A DNA stretch of 64,000 nt from positions 806,001-870,000 of the forward strand of contig CASFTG010000001.1 in assembly GCA_949297805.1 (NCBI GenBank), read 5' to 3'. Shown here in pieces: positions 26,294-34,186 of this stretch. How positions within the stretch are numbered: position 1 is the stretch's first letter; the number at the start of each line of letters is the position of its first letter. Both the position numbers and the translations under genes were made by a program. This stretch comes from an uncultured bacterium (lineage in GTDB: Bacteria > Bacillota_I > Bacilli_A > RFN20 > CAG-826). A model generated the notes under the pieces. That model was given only the letters and a program-made list of their open reading frames with translations, searched no databases and had not been told where the DNA came from.

Positions 26294-27142
26294 TTATTTA
26301 TCTTCGACTTCGATTCGGCAATTGCAGGGATATTTACTGTCTTGGGTGAGTATTATCTTCGTCGGTTTGGCGAGTTTTATGAGGCCGCGGCAGGGATTCT
26401 TGATGGAGATTATCTCCCCGGAGATGGTTGCTTCGACATCGCTATATTCAAAAGCCAGGTCGGCCCCTTCGAAGACGCAGTCGATGAGCTTCAGGTTCTG
26501 ACAATAGCAGAAAGGCTGGGTCCCTTTGATATGGCAATTGATGAGGGTGAGCCCATCAGAATACCAAGCGAGGTATTCACCATCGATATAAGAGTCTTTC
26601 ACCACCACGTTATGGCTATGCCAGAAGCAGTCCTTGGTATGGAATTCGGAATCGGTTATCTCAACGTCCTTGGTGTATTGGAATGCGTACTTCCCAGTGA
26701 AATGGAGGTTGTTCGCTTTGACATTGGTCGCCTCAAGGAAAGCGTATTCCGATTCGATCTTGGAATCGTTTATCGCCAAGCCATGCGACTTCCAGCCGAA
26801 TTCAGGGGAAAGGACTTCAAGCGTATCCAGATGAATATCCTGGCATTCGCGAATGGCCTTGATCCCGAACATATGGGTATGCTCAATGTCGATATGTTGG
26901 CTATACCAGATGGCCGCCCGGCAATTGGGGGTCAATTCGCTGTCTTTGATCTTTAATCCGTCGACATGCCAAAAAGGATAACGGAGATCCATATAGCAAT
27001 GGGCGAGAACAACATTGCTTGCTTCCTTTAAGGCCGACTCCCCGTCTTCTTTTCCTTCGAAACGGCAGCCGATGAGTTCGATATCCTTTTCCCCATAAAG
27101 GTCGCGTTCATGAGGGAAGGTTTGATTCTTGATGGTCTTCAT
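26294..27142 (-). CDS. DUF3737 family right-handed beta-helix protein
   Basis: A 282-residue cytosolic-looking protein without a signal peptide. It is made of short repeated strands with the pattern D/N-x-x-I/V-x-D-S-x-I/F (LKIKDSELTPNC, LAINDSKIESEY, VEITDSEFHTKD, VVVKDSYIDGEY, LTLINCHIKGTQ), typical of the DUF3737/pectate-lyase-like beta-helix family, whose biochemical role is not established. The ATG follows the stop of the exonuclease gene by one base (TAA-t-ATG), so the two are translationally coupled. The ending is normal for the family. Confidence 0.82.
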   Translation of the reverse strand: MKTIKNQTFPHERDLYGEKDIELIGCRFEGKEDGESALKEASNVVLAHCYMDLRYPFWHVDGLKIKDSELTPNCRAAIWYSQHIDIEHTHMFGIKAIRECQDIHLDTLEVLSPEFGWKSHGLAINDSKIESEYAFLEATNVKANNLHFTGKYAFQYTKDVEITDSEFHTKDCFWHSHNVVVKDSYIDGEYLAWYSDGLTLINCHIKGTQPFCYCQNLKLIDCVFEGADLAFEYSDVEATISGEIISIKNPCRGLIKLAKPTKIILTQDSKYPCNCRIEVEDK

Positions 27143-27143
27143 A

Positions 27144-27764
27144 TTAACGGTATTTCCACCACGGATAGGGGCTTTTCTTCTTCACCTTGGGTTTGGCGGT
27201 TTTAACGATCGGCAATAAGCAGGCGAAGATCTTGCCGCAGGTCAAAGCATCGTCTAAGGCCCGATGGGCGTTCTCGTTGACTAAGCCGAAATGGGCGGCG
27301 ACGTCATTTTGCTTATTCGATTCCAAGCTCAAATAAGAACGGGAGATGGCCATCGTGTCATAGGAACGGAGGTCGCAGTCATAGCCATGGCGTTTGAACA
27401 TGACGAGCAAGAAGCCTAAATCGAACTTGGCGTTATGGGCGACTAGAGGGATGTTTCCCATCATGGCCTCGCCTAAGAAGTCGGCGAACTGGGCGGCCGC
27501 TTGCTCATCGTTTGGCGCATCCTCAACCATGGCGTCGGTGATGCCGTTAACCGAAGAGGCGGCCGGGGAGATGAGCATGCCGGGGTTGACTAAGGTGCCA
27601 AAGGTCTTGACCGGTACCCCATTCTCGAAATAGACCGCCCCGATCTCGATGATCCGATCGTTGAAGTTCGAAAAACCAGTGGTCTCGAAATCAAAGGCGA
27701 TATAACGGGAAAGGACTATGTCGGCTTTCTCGGGGGTGATGGTCAATAAGGTGGTGGTGTTCAT
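27144..27764 (-). CDS. DnaQ/PolC-type 3'-5' exonuclease
   Basis: A 206-residue DEDDh exonuclease: Exo I DFETTG near residue 20, Exo II HNAKFD, and Exo III HRALDDALT. It resembles the proofreading domain of PolC and stand-alone DnaQ-like proteins acting on DNA or RNA ends. Reading frame continues 45 nt upstream, but the start at 27764 gives the normal N-terminus and has the -10 box TACAAT (27774-27779) only 9 nt upstream, so the earlier codons would not be transcribed. No Shine-Dalgarno sequence is seen. It is divergent from rqcH, with 76 bp between the starts. Confidence 0.88.
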   Translation of the reverse strand: MNTTTLLTITPEKADIVLSRYIAFDFETTGFSNFNDRIIEIGAVYFENGVPVKTFGTLVNPGMLISPAASSVNGITDAMVEDAPNDEQAAAQFADFLGEAMMGNIPLVAHNAKFDLGFLLVMFKRHGYDCDLRSYDTMAISRSYLSLESNKQNDVAAHFGLVNENAHRALDDALTCGKIFACLLPIVKTAKPKVKKKSPYPWWKYR

Positions 27765-27773
27765 AGCCCGTTT

Positions 27774-27779
27774 ATTGTA
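27774..27779 (-). promoter_or_regulatory. -10 box of exonuclease gene (leaderless type)
   Basis: TACAAT with 9 nt to the ATG at 27762-27764; this box decides the start chosen for that gene. Confidence 0.5.
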
Positions 27780-27825
27780 ACGGCGAGGGCCGGCCCTTTC
27801 CATATCCACGCTTAACGGATTAGGT

Positions 27826-27831
27826 TATAAT
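27826..27831 (+). promoter_or_regulatory. -10 box of rqcH (leaderless type)
   Basis: TTAGGTTATAATCGCCCCG then ATATG: 9 nt between the -10 box and the start codon. Nearly the same string precedes the gene at 32213. Confidence 0.65.
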
Positions 27832-27840
27832 CGCCCCGAT

Positions 27841-29217
27841 ATGATCCGTCTTCGCCATTTCCCTAGTTATGTCGCCGCCTTGAGGTCGGCCTTGCTCAAT
27901 AAGAAACTCCGCCTTTTCAAAGAATTCGCTCCCGGTCATCTATCGGCTTCGGTAAGCAAAGGAAGGAGCCTCGTCATCAACCTCAAAGGGGAGATGGGGT
28001 GCTACCTTTCCCCCACTTCCTTTAATCCAGCTTTATCCTCCCCTTTCCTAGAGGCCTTAAAGAAAAGGCTATCCGATGCTTTGGTCATCGATGTCTCGCC
28101 CTTTAATGATGACCGGATCATCGTTTTCCAGTTAGAAGGGGTCAATGAGGTATTCCACCCCACCGTCTATGACCTTTATATCGAATTGATGCCGGGTCGA
28201 GGCAACATGGTCCTTTGCGAGAATTCCCATCAAATCATCGCCAGTTATCACGGCGAGGCCGGGCGATTGTTATTAAAAGGGGCTCGTTATCTCCCGCCGG
28301 AACGAAAACTGACTGAGGACATCGATCCCTCGCCTTTCGATTTGGAAGCCTATAACCAAGAAATGATCGCAAAGGAAACGATCATCTTCCGGCAAAAAGC
28401 CGCAGCTTTGGCTTCGCCTTTATTAAGCCTATGCAAACGGAAGATCAAAGCCAGTGAAAAGAAAGTCAGCCAATTGACCCAGGATAAGCTAGAAGCCGAA
28501 AGCCATCTTTCTGACGGAGAGAAAGGCAACTTCATCTTCATGAACCTCGATTCGATCGATACTGAATCCGGCTATATGGATTTCTATGGGGAGAAGGTGG
28601 CCTTAAACAAAGCTAAGTCCTTAACCGAGAACGCCGAAGCCTTCTTCAAAAGAGCCAAGAAAGCCCGATCCACCATCGAGAACGCCGATAAATACATCGA
28701 ATTAGCCAAACAAGAAGGGGAAGAAGCCGCCTCCTTATTGCCGATCATCCAAAACGCCAGCGAAGAAGCGATAAAAGAACTATTGGAACGTTATTCGATC
28801 TTAGACCGGAAAGGCAAAGGGAAGAAAGAAAAGCTAAGCCCGGCCTTATATCCTTATAAAGCCGAGATTGAAGGAACGGTGTATCTATTCGGACACAACG
28901 CGGCGATGAATGACTTCCTTTCTTTCGTTTACGATACCCGGAAGTCCCATTATTGGCTCCATGTCAAGGATACCCATGGGGCCCACTTATTGATCCAAGC
29001 CGATAACCCAAGCGATAAGCAAATCCAATATGGCTGCGAATTAACTTTGCTTGCCTCTAACCTCGAGGAAGGGGAAGTCATCTATTGCCCCAGAGGGAAT
29101 ATAAGAAAAGGCAAGGAAAAGGGACAGGTCGTCTTAGGCGAATACCAATCGGCCATGATTCGGAAGATATCCCCGGAAGCCCGGAAGGCCTATGAATTAC
29201 GGGAGAAGGTCAAATGA
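27841..29217 (+). CDS. rqcH: NFACT family ribosome rescue protein RqcH
   Basis: In Bacillota RqcH binds stalled 50S-peptidyl-tRNA complexes and adds alanine tails (family knowledge). The 458 residues include an NFACT-N domain at the start (with FNDDRIIVFQLEG, the region of the conserved Asp-Arg), a long helical coiled-coil middle (about 190-320), and a C-terminal NFACT-R domain (RKSHYWLHVKDTHGAHLLIQ). It is about 100 residues shorter than the Bacillus protein, mainly in the middle region. The likely leaderless start is described with its -10 box. The stop overlaps the next ATG (ATGA). Confidence 0.88.
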   Translation: MIRLRHFPSYVAALRSALLNKKLRLFKEFAPGHLSASVSKGRSLVINLKGEMGCYLSPTSFNPALSSPFLEALKKRLSDALVIDVSPFNDDRIIVFQLEGVNEVFHPTVYDLYIELMPGRGNMVLCENSHQIIASYHGEAGRLLLKGARYLPPERKLTEDIDPSPFDLEAYNQEMIAKETIIFRQKAAALASPLLSLCKRKIKASEKKVSQLTQDKLEAESHLSDGEKGNFIFMNLDSIDTESGYMDFYGEKVALNKAKSLTENAEAFFKRAKKARSTIENADKYIELAKQEGEEAASLLPIIQNASEEAIKELLERYSILDRKGKGKKEKLSPALYPYKAEIEGTVYLFGHNAAMNDFLSFVYDTRKSHYWLHVKDTHGAHLLIQADNPSDKQIQYGCELTLLASNLEEGEVIYCPRGNIRKGKEKGQVVLGEYQSAMIRKISPEARKAYELREKVK

Positions 29218-30017
29218 ACGAACGGGAACTCTCCTTCCTTTTCGCCCAAGCCAAAGACGAGGAAAAGCCCGTTCTTTTAAAAGGCGGAACCTCCAATCAA
29301 ATATACGGGACCAGTAAGCATATCTATCGTTATAAGACCCCTTACCCCATCGATTTCCTCGATACTACAGAGAAAGAAAGAATCGCCATCGCCAGAGGCC
29401 TGAATTGCCCCATCCTCCCTAAAGTCTTCTATTTTTCCAAAGAAGGAAACAAAGTCGAGCAACGGCTTATTGGCACGGTAAAGGAAAAGTTCGGCCCGGA
29501 TGATATCCAAGCCGTCGCCATTTCGATCAAACAACTTCATCAATGCCCCCTCATCGGCATTGAGTTTGATTTGGCCAAACGGATCAGCTTTTACCATGCC
29601 CAGGCCGGGGATATCCCCGAGATCGAAGACGAGATCAGCCGGCAATACCAAATAAAGGCTATCCAGGAAATCGAATCCTATCCTAGGGTCTATTCCCATA
29701 ATGACCTCTGGGCTGGGAATATCCTCTTCAACGCGGGCAAGGCTTATTTCCTGGATTTGGAATTTGCCGCCGACGCGCCCGATATCCTCGATTACCTATC
29801 CTTTGTCGAAGAAAACGACATCGACCTTCGTTTCGATTTCGGACCGGCCAGCAAGGAAAAGACCTTAGCTCTAAGTTATTGTCTTGATATCTTATGGGCC
29901 TATTGGGCCAAAGCCCGTTACCTTCAAGGCTGTAAAGCCGGGAAGGCGATAATGGAAAGCAAAATCGCTCGGTTCCAAAAAGGCCAAGCGATTATCGATT
30001 CTTATCTGCGGGGCTAA
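29214..30017 (+). CDS. Aminoglycoside phosphotransferase/choline kinase-fold small-molecule kinase
   Basis: A 267-residue kinase-like protein with the catalytic loop SHNDLWAGNIL (H-N-D-x-x-x-x-N, near 172-182) and the metal-binding FLDLEFA after it, as in LicA-type choline kinases, thiamine kinases and aminoglycoside phosphotransferases. The N-terminal lobe begins with KGGTSNQIYG. The likely substrate is choline, ethanolamine, thiamine or another metabolite; resistance is not implied. It is coupled to rqcH by ATGA. Its last 26 bp overlap the 3' end of the convergent ATPase gene. Confidence 0.75.
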   Translation: MNERELSFLFAQAKDEEKPVLLKGGTSNQIYGTSKHIYRYKTPYPIDFLDTTEKERIAIARGLNCPILPKVFYFSKEGNKVEQRLIGTVKEKFGPDDIQAVAISIKQLHQCPLIGIEFDLAKRISFYHAQAGDIPEIEDEISRQYQIKAIQEIESYPRVYSHNDLWAGNILFNAGKAYFLDLEFAADAPDILDYLSFVEENDIDLRFDFGPASKEKTLALSYCLDILWAYWAKARYLQGCKAGKAIMESKIARFQKGQAIIDSYLRG

Positions 30018-31437
30018 CCAAGTTCACCCAAAAAGGCAAGATCCGATATAGGAAAGGCAATAGATAAGCCGGCAGGCTGAAGAGATTATCAATATAGCCG
30101 ACATTCCGGAAACCTGAGCGGATAGCCCAAGCTTTCGAATTCTGCGCCATCATTTCCGGCAGCGATTTGCTTTTCTTATTGACCGAGCTCTTGATCTCCA
30201 ACAAGACAACCCGGTTTTCATAGGCGAAGACGAAATCAATCTCCAGCCCTTTGGGGTTGGAATAATAATGGAGGTTATCGAATAAGTGGTTTAAAACGGT
30301 GGCTGCCCCATTTTCATAAATCGGCCCTTTGCCCATATGGTTCTCCCCCGGGGCTAAGGCAAAAGCGGAGTCCAAGCCGGACAAGGCGAAGAAAAGGCCA
30401 TTGTCGGCGACGTAAAGCTTCTCGGAATCAGTCCGTTCAAAGACTTTGAGGGGGATATCGCAACGAGTCAGGTTATCGGCATGGATGACCATCCCCGAAT
30501 CCTTCAGATAGTCGAGTGAGGATTCATAGTCCCGAGCTTTGGCGTTCTTATCAATGTCAGAATAGAAAAACCGGGTCCGTTCCTTGGCGATGGCGCGCGG
30601 CAATGACTCCAAAACCATCCGAGCCCTCCGCCCAACTAAGGATGAGGCGTATTTGCCTAAATCGTTCTCTAGCGAAGAAAGCAGGTTCCGGGCCACCGCG
30701 TAAATCGAGGCCGGATCGAATTTGGGCTGCCCTAAATAAAAGGAGACGACTTCCGGCATTCCCCCGACTAGGAGGAACTCCCGATAGAGGTTCGAAAGCT
30801 CCTCGTGGACCGAAGAGGGTAACGGGCGGAGAGAACAAGCGTTATTGATCAGGTTTTGGATGAAGGAATCCTCATATCCCCTAGCCCACATGAACTCCTC
30901 GAAATCCAGCGGATGCATCCGGCGGGAATCCAAATAACCAACTGGGAAACTACGGGCTTTCTTCAAGGCCACCCCAACCAAGGACCCAGAGGCGATGACG
31001 GTAAGGTAAGGCTGATAAGTAAGATACTTCAAAGCATCGATCCCTTGCCCCTCCTGGCTATCTTGAATCTCATCGAGGGCGAGGATTATCCGATTGTCGA
31101 CCCTCGGCTGAAGGTCAAGGGAACGGAATTCCGGCAGCAAAGAAAGCGATTGGAGGAACGAATCCGGTAGAAGGCTGGACCTAAAGATGTCCCTTATCTC
31201 CTTCCGCGAGTGAAAATCGAGATAAAGCGCGATGGCGGAGAACCCAGTTCCTTTGTAAGTAGCGAAGGGCTGGGAAAGATCATTTTCTTTGAAGCCCAAG
31301 GCTCGCCGGATAGAATAGGTTTTGCCGATTTGCCGCATACCGTCGATCAGCAGGCATTTATGGATGCCCTTAGCCTCCCGGGAGGGGGCTTCGTCGATGA
31401 ATCGGCGGATATTGTCTTCGATTTTCCGTTTGATCAT
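29992..31437 (-). CDS. AAA_14/DUF4143 ATPase (copy 3)
   Basis: A 481-residue AAA_14 plus DUF4143 protein: Walker A GMRQIGKT at 33-40, Walker B ILALDEIQD at 118-126, then ASGSLVGVALKK, MHPLDFEEFMWARG and LVGGMPEVV, with the C-terminal LEIDFVFAYE...LLEIKSS nuclease-like pattern. The C-terminus runs past the usual family end and overlaps the kinase gene at 29214-30017 tail to tail. The ATG has no Shine-Dalgarno sequence; TGCTATGAT (extended -10, 31444-31449) lies 6 nt upstream, so the mRNA is probably leaderless. A 32-bp degenerate repeat block is just upstream. Confidence 0.87.
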   Translation of the reverse strand: MIKRKIEDNIRRFIDEAPSREAKGIHKCLLIDGMRQIGKTYSIRRALGFKENDLSQPFATYKGTGFSAIALYLDFHSRKEIRDIFRSSLLPDSFLQSLSLLPEFRSLDLQPRVDNRIILALDEIQDSQEGQGIDALKYLTYQPYLTVIASGSLVGVALKKARSFPVGYLDSRRMHPLDFEEFMWARGYEDSFIQNLINNACSLRPLPSSVHEELSNLYREFLLVGGMPEVVSFYLGQPKFDPASIYAVARNLLSSLENDLGKYASSLVGRRARMVLESLPRAIAKERTRFFYSDIDKNAKARDYESSLDYLKDSGMVIHADNLTRCDIPLKVFERTDSEKLYVADNGLFFALSGLDSAFALAPGENHMGKGPIYENGAATVLNHLFDNLHYYSNPKGLEIDFVFAYENRVVLLEIKSSVNKKSKSLPEMMAQNSKAWAIRSGFRNVGYIDNLFSLPAYLLPFLYRILPFWVNLVSPADKNR

Positions 31438-31443
31438 GGAGCT

Positions 31444-31449
31444 ATCATA
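31444..31449 (-). promoter_or_regulatory. Extended -10 box of ATPase copy 3 (leaderless type)
   Basis: TGCTATGAT with 6 nt to the start codon; no -35 box. Repeats begin at the place a -35 box would occupy. Confidence 0.55.
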
Positions 31450-31472
31450 GCACAGAAAACTTCCTGTTTAGG

Positions 31473-31537
31473 ATTTTTCGTGCAGGTTTTCCCGAAAATT
31501 CCAGAATTTCCGTGCATCCAATCCCGAAAAGTCCGGT
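31473..31537. repeat. 32-bp degenerate tandem repeats upstream of ATPase copy 3
   Basis: Two units with a 32-bp period: CGTGCA at 31479 and 31511, TCCCGAAAA at 31490 and 31522, with GAxTTT before and TCC after in both. A further decayed unit may precede them toward the gene. Less conserved than the blocks at 4288 and 13364. Confidence 0.65.
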
Positions 31538-31555
31538 TCTATATAGATTTTGATA

Positions 31556-31586
31556 CAAAAAGTCCCCTCCATTCGCTTAGGGGACC
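31556..31586 (-). terminator. Terminator of ppa
   Basis: GTCCCC (31562-31567) pairs with GGGGAC (31580-31585) across a 12-nt loop; TTTTT follows on the minus strand. Confidence 0.85.
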
Positions 31587-31603
31587 AAAGATTTTATCGC
31601 CGA

Positions 31604-32143
31604 TTATTCCTTCGATGGGAACTTCTCTTGATAACGGAGCAGCCCTTTCCGAATCGCCTCTTCCGCTTCGGCGACCCCACCATAACCTTGGACGACGGTC
31701 TTCTTGCCGTGCTCTAACTCCTTATAGACAGTGAAGAAGTGCCGGATTTCCTCCTCGACATGGTCAGGCAAGGCATCAACCGAATGGAAGGCGTTGTAGA
31801 AGGGGTCTTTCTCGGGAATGGCGATGATCTTGACGTCCTCTTTCCCCGAATCGATCATGGTCAGCACCCCGATTGGATAGCATTTGACCATGGCTAACGG
31901 GACGATCGGGCCCGAGGAAACGATTAAGACGTCGAGCGGATCCTCATCCCCACCCCAGGTCTTGGGGATGAACCCGTAGTTATGGGGATAATGGGTTGAG
32001 GTATAGAGGAAGCGGTCTAAGACCAAGGCCCCTGACTCGTGGTCGATCTCGTATTTGGCCGAGGAGCCGCTGGAGATCTCGACCACGGCATAGAAGGAAG
32101 AGGGGGTTTGGTAAGCGGAAGGGACCGAGTGGATTAAGTTCAT
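31604..32143 (-). CDS. ppa: Inorganic pyrophosphatase, family I
   Basis: Hydrolyses PPi to phosphate. The 179 residues have the family I signature region GDEDPLDVLI (metal-binding Asp residues, near 62-71), KYEIDHESGALVLDR at the start, and HFFTVYKELEHGK near the C-terminus. Two upstream in-frame starts exist (32179, 32149), but the -10 box TATACT at 32151-32156 leaves only the ATG at 32141-32143 downstream of the transcription start, and this gives the usual MNLIH-type N-terminus. Divergent from the thioredoxin-like lipoprotein gene. Confidence 0.94.
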   Translation of the reverse strand: MNLIHSVPSAYQTPSSFYAVVEISSGSSAKYEIDHESGALVLDRFLYTSTHYPHNYGFIPKTWGGDEDPLDVLIVSSGPIVPLAMVKCYPIGVLTMIDSGKEDVKIIAIPEKDPFYNAFHSVDALPDHVEEEIRHFFTVYKELEHGKKTVVQGYGGVAEAEEAIRKGLLRYQEKFPSKE

Positions 32144-32150
32144 GTCCATA

Positions 32151-32156
32151 AGTATA
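32151..32156 (-). promoter_or_regulatory. -10 box of ppa (leaderless type)
   Basis: TATACT with 7 nt to the ATG at 32141-32143. Confidence 0.5.
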
Positions 32157-32199
32157 GAGGCAAAGACGGGGTTTTGCACTGTATAGCCGCAAGTTAGGG

Positions 32200-32205
32200 T
32201 ATAAT
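32200..32205 (+). promoter_or_regulatory. -10 box of thioredoxin-like lipoprotein gene (leaderless type)
   Basis: TTAGGGTATAATCGCCCCG followed directly by ATG; 7 nt between box and start codon. Confidence 0.65.
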
Positions 32206-32212
32206 CGCCCCG

Positions 32213-32890
32213 ATGAAAAACTTAGCCCTCCTCGCCCTTCTTCCCCTCTGCTTAGCCTCCTGCGAGAGGAGTATCGCCTTCGATACCCATAAAGGGGAAA
32301 GCTATGCCTATGTCGAGAAAAGCTTTGATACGTCGACCGCCAAGGGGCTTAATTACGAAAGCGCCCTCGTCCCCTTTGATTTCGAGCAGTTTCAAATCAA
32401 GCTCGAATATGGCTCCGCCTCCTTGATCCTTTTAACCCAGGCCAGCTGTTCCCACTGCGCCACCCTCGAGCCGACTTTTGCTTCCGTCGCTAAGCAATAC
32501 GGGGTCGAATGCTATGGCATCCATGACCAAGAAATCACCCTCTATGTCTCCTTTCTGCGGGCTTTATCCGATAGTTACGCCGAAATCCTAAGCGATCTCT
32601 ACACCCCGATGCTGCTGCTATGTGCTTCTTTTGAAAAAGCCGAAGCCATTGATCTGAAGGGGTTATATCGAGATGAGGATGGCTTGGCCAAGAAACTCGG
32701 CGACGCAGCCAATTACGTCGAGATCTATAACGTCCGGACCAGCGAAGCCTATGAGTTCGCTAAACAGAGTCAACGCCAATACGTCTATTCCAATGACGAG
32801 GAATACGAAAAGTTCTATCAAGAGATCTATCCTGACGTCAAAGACGATAAAGAGCCCTACTTCTTAATCAGTCAGGAAGCGCTCAACTAA
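32213..32890 (+). CDS. Thioredoxin-fold lipoprotein
   Basis: A 225-residue lipoprotein: signal peptide MKNLALLALLPLCLASC with the lipid Cys at about residue 17, then a thioredoxin-like domain with the redox pair in QASCSHCATLEP (CxxC near residues 80-83). It may act as an extracytoplasmic disulfide reductase or isomerase. The usual cis-Pro loop can be seen only loosely (YTPMLLL), which fits the fold. Leaderless start. It converges on the ATP-grasp gene at a shared terminator. Confidence 0.78.
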   Translation: MKNLALLALLPLCLASCERSIAFDTHKGESYAYVEKSFDTSTAKGLNYESALVPFDFEQFQIKLEYGSASLILLTQASCSHCATLEPTFASVAKQYGVECYGIHDQEITLYVSFLRALSDSYAEILSDLYTPMLLLCASFEKAEAIDLKGLYRDEDGLAKKLGDAANYVEIYNVRTSEAYEFAKQSQRQYVYSNDEEYEKFYQEIYPDVKDDKEPYFLISQEALN

Positions 32891-32913
32891 AAAAGAGGCC
32901 AGAGCCTCTTATT
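32890..32913. terminator. Bidirectional terminator
   Basis: AGAGGC (32894-32899), loop CAGA, GCCTCT (32904-32909). AAAA on the left and TATTT on the right serve the convergent genes on both strands. Confidence 0.8.
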
Positions 32914-34126
32914 TCCTAGTCCGAACGAACCGATCGAACGCTTGCCCTTCCTCAAAGGAATCGAATTTGGCGTAGTAGAAGCTATCGCCCATCGCAATGG
33001 CCATATGGGCGGGGTAACGGCCATGCAAGCAAAGGTGGTTTTGATAATGGGAGAGGATCTCATCCTCGCTATGGAGGTAATTGACCCCATCGCGCCTAGC
33101 CGAGGCAAAGGCGTAATATTTAGGATAATCCATCTTCTGCCGGTTCTCATCGAAGCAGATGACGTCGGCATAGATGTCATAGACCGAGACCGAGTTGGCG
33201 AAGTCGATTAAGTCCGGGGTATAGCCGCCAGCCGGCCGCATATTGCATTCAAGGGCGACGAACTCGCCCTTTTTAGCGAGGCCAGGCCGGTCTTTGGTCA
33301 AGACGAAGAATTCGATGTGGAAGAACCGCTTCTTGATGCCGAAGGCTTTGACCACCTTCCGCCCGACTTCCCGGAACTTCTTCTTGTCGATATCGAAGAA
33401 AGGCAATTCAAAGGGAGTGTTATAGTAATAGTAATCTTCCTTCTCGTTGACGATGTCAGCGATCGGGGTCAGGAAATGGTCGGCGGCATCGAAGACGACG
33501 TTGGACTTCGAATCGCAGATCCCATCATAAGAGACGATGAACCCTTCGACGTATTCCTCCATGATGTAGGTCTCGGGGAGGCGCTGCTTGAAGAATTCGT
33601 CGAATTCCTTATCGTCATGGAGGGCATAAGAGGAGGCGGCCCCGACGCCGATGTTCGGCTTGACGAAGAGGGGGTAGCCGACCTCATCGCGGAAAGCTTG
33701 GGCTTTGGCTTTGTCCTGCTCCCCATCAACGAGGATATAACGCATGGTTTTGGCCCCGCCTTTATTGAAGTATTCCTTCATCGCCGACTTGGCTTTGATC
33801 TTGTTCATGTCGGCCGGATGGAAACCGGTGTCGACGCCAAACTTCTCTCGAAGCAAAGCATCGGAATATAGCCACCACTCATTGTCGGATTCAATGTAAT
33901 CGATCTTGCCGTACTTATCTTGGTAATAACGGCAGGCGGCTTCGAGTTGCCCCATATCCGAAAGATCGGCGTAATAGTATTCGGCAAGAGTTTCCTTCAG
34001 CCGGGGATGAAGATCCCAATAAGGCGAATCGCCGATGCCTAAGACATTGACCCCGTGCCGTTTTAAAGCTTCGACCCAAAGATAATAATTGGTCGGGAAG
34101 TTGGGGGAGACGAAGATGAAATTCAT
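32909..34126 (-). CDS. ATP-grasp carboxylate ligase of unknown substrate
   Basis: A 405-residue cytosolic protein with an N-terminal Rossmann-like half (MNFIFVSPNFPTNYYLWVEAL) and an ATP-grasp half: YPLFVKPNIGVGAASSY (ATP-binding Lys and glycine loop, near 148-164), EEYVEGFIVSYDGI, and ALECNMRPAGGYTPDLI (metal-binding Glu and Asn, near 300). Related enzymes join a carboxylate to an amine or thiol. The start is set by AGAGGAAAA 4 nt before the ATG and by TATAAT at 34150-34155. The substrate cannot be told from its neighbours. Confidence 0.8.
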   Translation of the reverse strand: MNFIFVSPNFPTNYYLWVEALKRHGVNVLGIGDSPYWDLHPRLKETLAEYYYADLSDMGQLEAACRYYQDKYGKIDYIESDNEWWLYSDALLREKFGVDTGFHPADMNKIKAKSAMKEYFNKGGAKTMRYILVDGEQDKAKAQAFRDEVGYPLFVKPNIGVGAASSYALHDDKEFDEFFKQRLPETYIMEEYVEGFIVSYDGICDSKSNVVFDAADHFLTPIADIVNEKEDYYYYNTPFELPFFDIDKKKFREVGRKVVKAFGIKKRFFHIEFFVLTKDRPGLAKKGEFVALECNMRPAGGYTPDLIDFANSVSVYDIYADVICFDENRQKMDYPKYYAFASARRDGVNYLHSEDEILSHYQNHLCLHGRYPAHMAIAMGDSFYYAKFDSFEEGQAFDRFVRTRK

Positions 34127-34149
34127 GCGCTTTTCCTCTAAACGAGGAA

Positions 34150-34155
34150 ATTATA
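34150..34155 (-). promoter_or_regulatory. -10 box of the ATP-grasp gene
   Basis: TATAAT on the minus strand 23 nt before the ATG, with AGAGGAAAA in the leader; it directly follows the terminator of the upstream gene. Confidence 0.55.
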
Positions 34156-34157
34156 GT

Positions 34158-34186
34158 AAAAAGCGGCTAAAGTTCCACCGCTTTTT
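34158..34186 (-). terminator. Terminator of the aldo/keto reductase gene
   Basis: AAAAAGCGG (34158-34166) pairs with CCGCTTTTT (34178-34186); the T run on the minus strand runs into the promoter of the ATP-grasp gene. Confidence 0.8.
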
